This document shows, in pieces, positions 36,900-37,919 of a stretch of DNA of 37,919 nt; positions within the stretch are counted from its first letter, which is position 1; each line of letters opens with the position of its first letter. The DNA is from Verrucomicrobiia bacterium Tous-C4TDCM (GTDB taxonomy: Bacteria; Verrucomicrobiota; Verrucomicrobiia; Verrucomicrobiales; Akkermansiaceae): contig NEUO01000019.1 of the NCBI GenBank assembly GCA_002304315.1, positions 1 through 37,919 on the forward strand, in the 5' to 3' direction. The notes under the pieces were generated by a model. It was given only the letters and a program-made list of their open reading frames with translations. It did not search any database and was not told where the DNA came from. Position numbers and translations under genes: made by a program.

Positions 36900-37496
36900 T
36901 CAGGTGGCCTCGGCTGCGATGTCGATGGCACCGTATTCGCCATCCTTGCGGCGGTAGATGATGGTCAGGCAGCCGCGGCGCGCGCTCTTGTAGAGGACGA
37001 AGGGGCGTTCCGAGAGCTCAAGCTCCATGACGGCGTCTTCCTTGTACATCGTCTTGAGGCGGTACTTCTCCGGATGCACCAGGAAGGGCTCGGGATCCCT
37101 CTCGGACTCTTCCGGGTGGTCGATGATCTCGTCGCGGAAGAACCGCTCATCCAAATGGCGGATCGACTCGTTGCGGTGAGGGCGCTTCATCTTCATGAGG
37201 CGCGTCTTGTGCTTGCGCATCCGGCGGGCGATCTTGTCGATCGTCTCGTCGATCGCGGCGTACATGTCCTGCCCTTCGGTGTGGGCCTCGATGGTGATGT
37301 GGTTCGCACAAAAGAGGATGATTTCGGCGATGTGCCGGTTCTTTTGGACGTCAAGAATGGCTTTGGCCTCGATGATTCGCGGGTAGTCGAGGTGGAGACC
37401 CTCGATCTTCTTGTGGGCGTAGTCGCGCAGCGAGTCGGTCACGGCCTCATGACGCACGGTGACAACAATAGGCAGGTTCACATTTGCAGTTTGCAT
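36900..37496 (-). CDS. hpf: ribosome hibernation promoting factor, long form
   Basis: Encodes 198 residues; AGGAG (37504-37508 on the minus strand) lies 7 nt before the ATG, the clearest ribosome site in the window. The N-terminal domain (NLPIVVTVRHEAVTDSLRDYAHKKIEGL... to DETIDKIARRMRKHKTRLMK, about 1-105) is the HPF/RaiA ribosome-binding fold. The C-terminal domain (about 140-195: KTMYKEDAVMELELSERPFVLYKSARRGCLTIIYRRKDGEYGAID) dimerises to pair 70S ribosomes into 100S. The long form is normal outside gamma-proteobacteria. It stabilises idle ribosomes in stationary phase. Confidence 0.95.
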   Translation of the reverse strand: MQTANVNLPIVVTVRHEAVTDSLRDYAHKKIEGLHLDYPRIIEAKAILDVQKNRHIAEIILFCANHITIEAHTEGQDMYAAIDETIDKIARRMRKHKTRLMKMKRPHRNESIRHLDERFFRDEIIDHPEESERDPEPFLVHPEKYRLKTMYKEDAVMELELSERPFVLYKSARRGCLTIIYRRKDGEYGAIDIAAEAT

Positions 37497-37681
37497 CTCA
37501 ATACTCCTGTTTGTTTTTGGGGTGAATGGACGGCGGTTTTATCCGCCTTATCCACCTAGCAGGCTGGACCAGATCCGGTGGTTTGGCCACCTCGTTCTTG
37601 CGAAAACGTGGCATGCCTTGCAGGAAAAGGGCTGCCGGCCCTTCCGGGTAATCCCATTGTAAACACCGATCCTCCTGAAGC

Positions 37682-37919
37682 TCAATCAACGCCGAGCATG
37701 GCGGGGAGCATGTGGATTTTTTCGATCAAACGGTCGGCTCCCGCTGCTTCAAGCGCGGAGAGGTCGTGGTAACCCCAGGCGACGGCGACGGCCGGGATTC
37801 CGGCGGCGCGGGCGGTGGCGATGTCGATGGTCGAGTCGCCGATGAAGCGGCAGCTTTCCGGAGGGAATCCCCAGAATCGGGCGATTTGCAGGGCGGCTTC
37901 GGGGTCGGGTTTGCGCGGG
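37682..37919 (-). CDS. C-terminal part of HAD phosphoglycolate-phosphatase-like protein
   Basis: Seventy-eight residues are readable from the window edge to the TGA at 37682-37684. KPDPEAALQIARFWGFPPESCRFIGDSTIDIATARAAGIPAVAVAWGYH carries the HAD motif III Lys (KPDP) and motif IV (GDSTID, usually GDSxxD). The ending ADRLIEKIHMLPAML is also family-like. This fits the Gph/phosphoglycolate phosphatase family; the nucleophile part is outside the window. It lies 185 bp upstream of hpf on the same strand, in a gap with no recognised element other than the hpf ribosome site. Confidence 0.85.
   Translation of the reverse strand, partial: PRKPDPEAALQIARFWGFPPESCRFIGDSTIDIATARAAGIPAVAVAWGYHDLSALEAAGADRLIEKIHMLPAMLGVD

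Overview
The window looks like a chromosomal segment of a high-GC verrucomicrobial bacterium. A Luteolibacter/Haloferula-like lineage is an inference from gene content, not from a marker phylogeny. The clues are a DUF1800/DUF1501 pair next to a secreted sulfatase, a DUF6807 protein, a DUF6288 protein, frequent GTG starts, weak Shine-Dalgarno sites, and gene gaps filled with palindromic and heptanucleotide repeats.

Layout. 1-7.6 kb holds the tail of a REP-associated transposase, a small membrane protein, an arylsulfatase-type sulfatase, the divergent DUF1800-DUF1501 pair, a repeat-packed gap, a DUF6807 protein and a HAD phosphatase. 7.8-9.8 kb is an AI-2E family transporter with a cobalamin-domain-like tail; its 3' end overlaps convergent ispF. 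From 9.8 to 21.1 kb the minus strand carries housekeeping and stress genes: ruvA, an ATP-grasp-like gene coupled to it, a CAP protein, a Fic protein with a striking upstream array of 10-bp sites, ppc, a Sel1-repeat protein, coaB, an inositol-monophosphatase-like gene and ispF. 21.3-27.1 kb on the plus strand holds the DUF6288 protein, secG, a rhomboid protease and a repeat-containing anchored protein.

27.1-33.2 kb is the most interesting part. On the minus strand, in transcription order, lie an acyl carrier protein, a condensation-like acyltransferase, an AMP-dependent ligase, a candidate retron (a structured RNA bounded by a perfect 12-nt inverted repeat, followed at once by a retron-type reverse transcriptase), a duplicated 110-nt-period repeat, and a flavin oxidoreductase with a halogenase-like WxWxIP motif. 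The ACP, condensation protein, ligase and oxidoreductase could form a small carrier-protein pathway that the retron interrupts or sits within.

33.3-37.9 kb holds an Amj-type lipid II flippase, a double-ACT protein, a poorly recognised membrane protein, tRNA-Ser(CGA) whose 3' end is repeated downstream with inverted copies and terminators, a ParD/ParE module, long-form hpf, and the C-terminal end of a phosphoglycolate-phosphatase-like gene.

All family calls come from reading the sequence; no database search was run.
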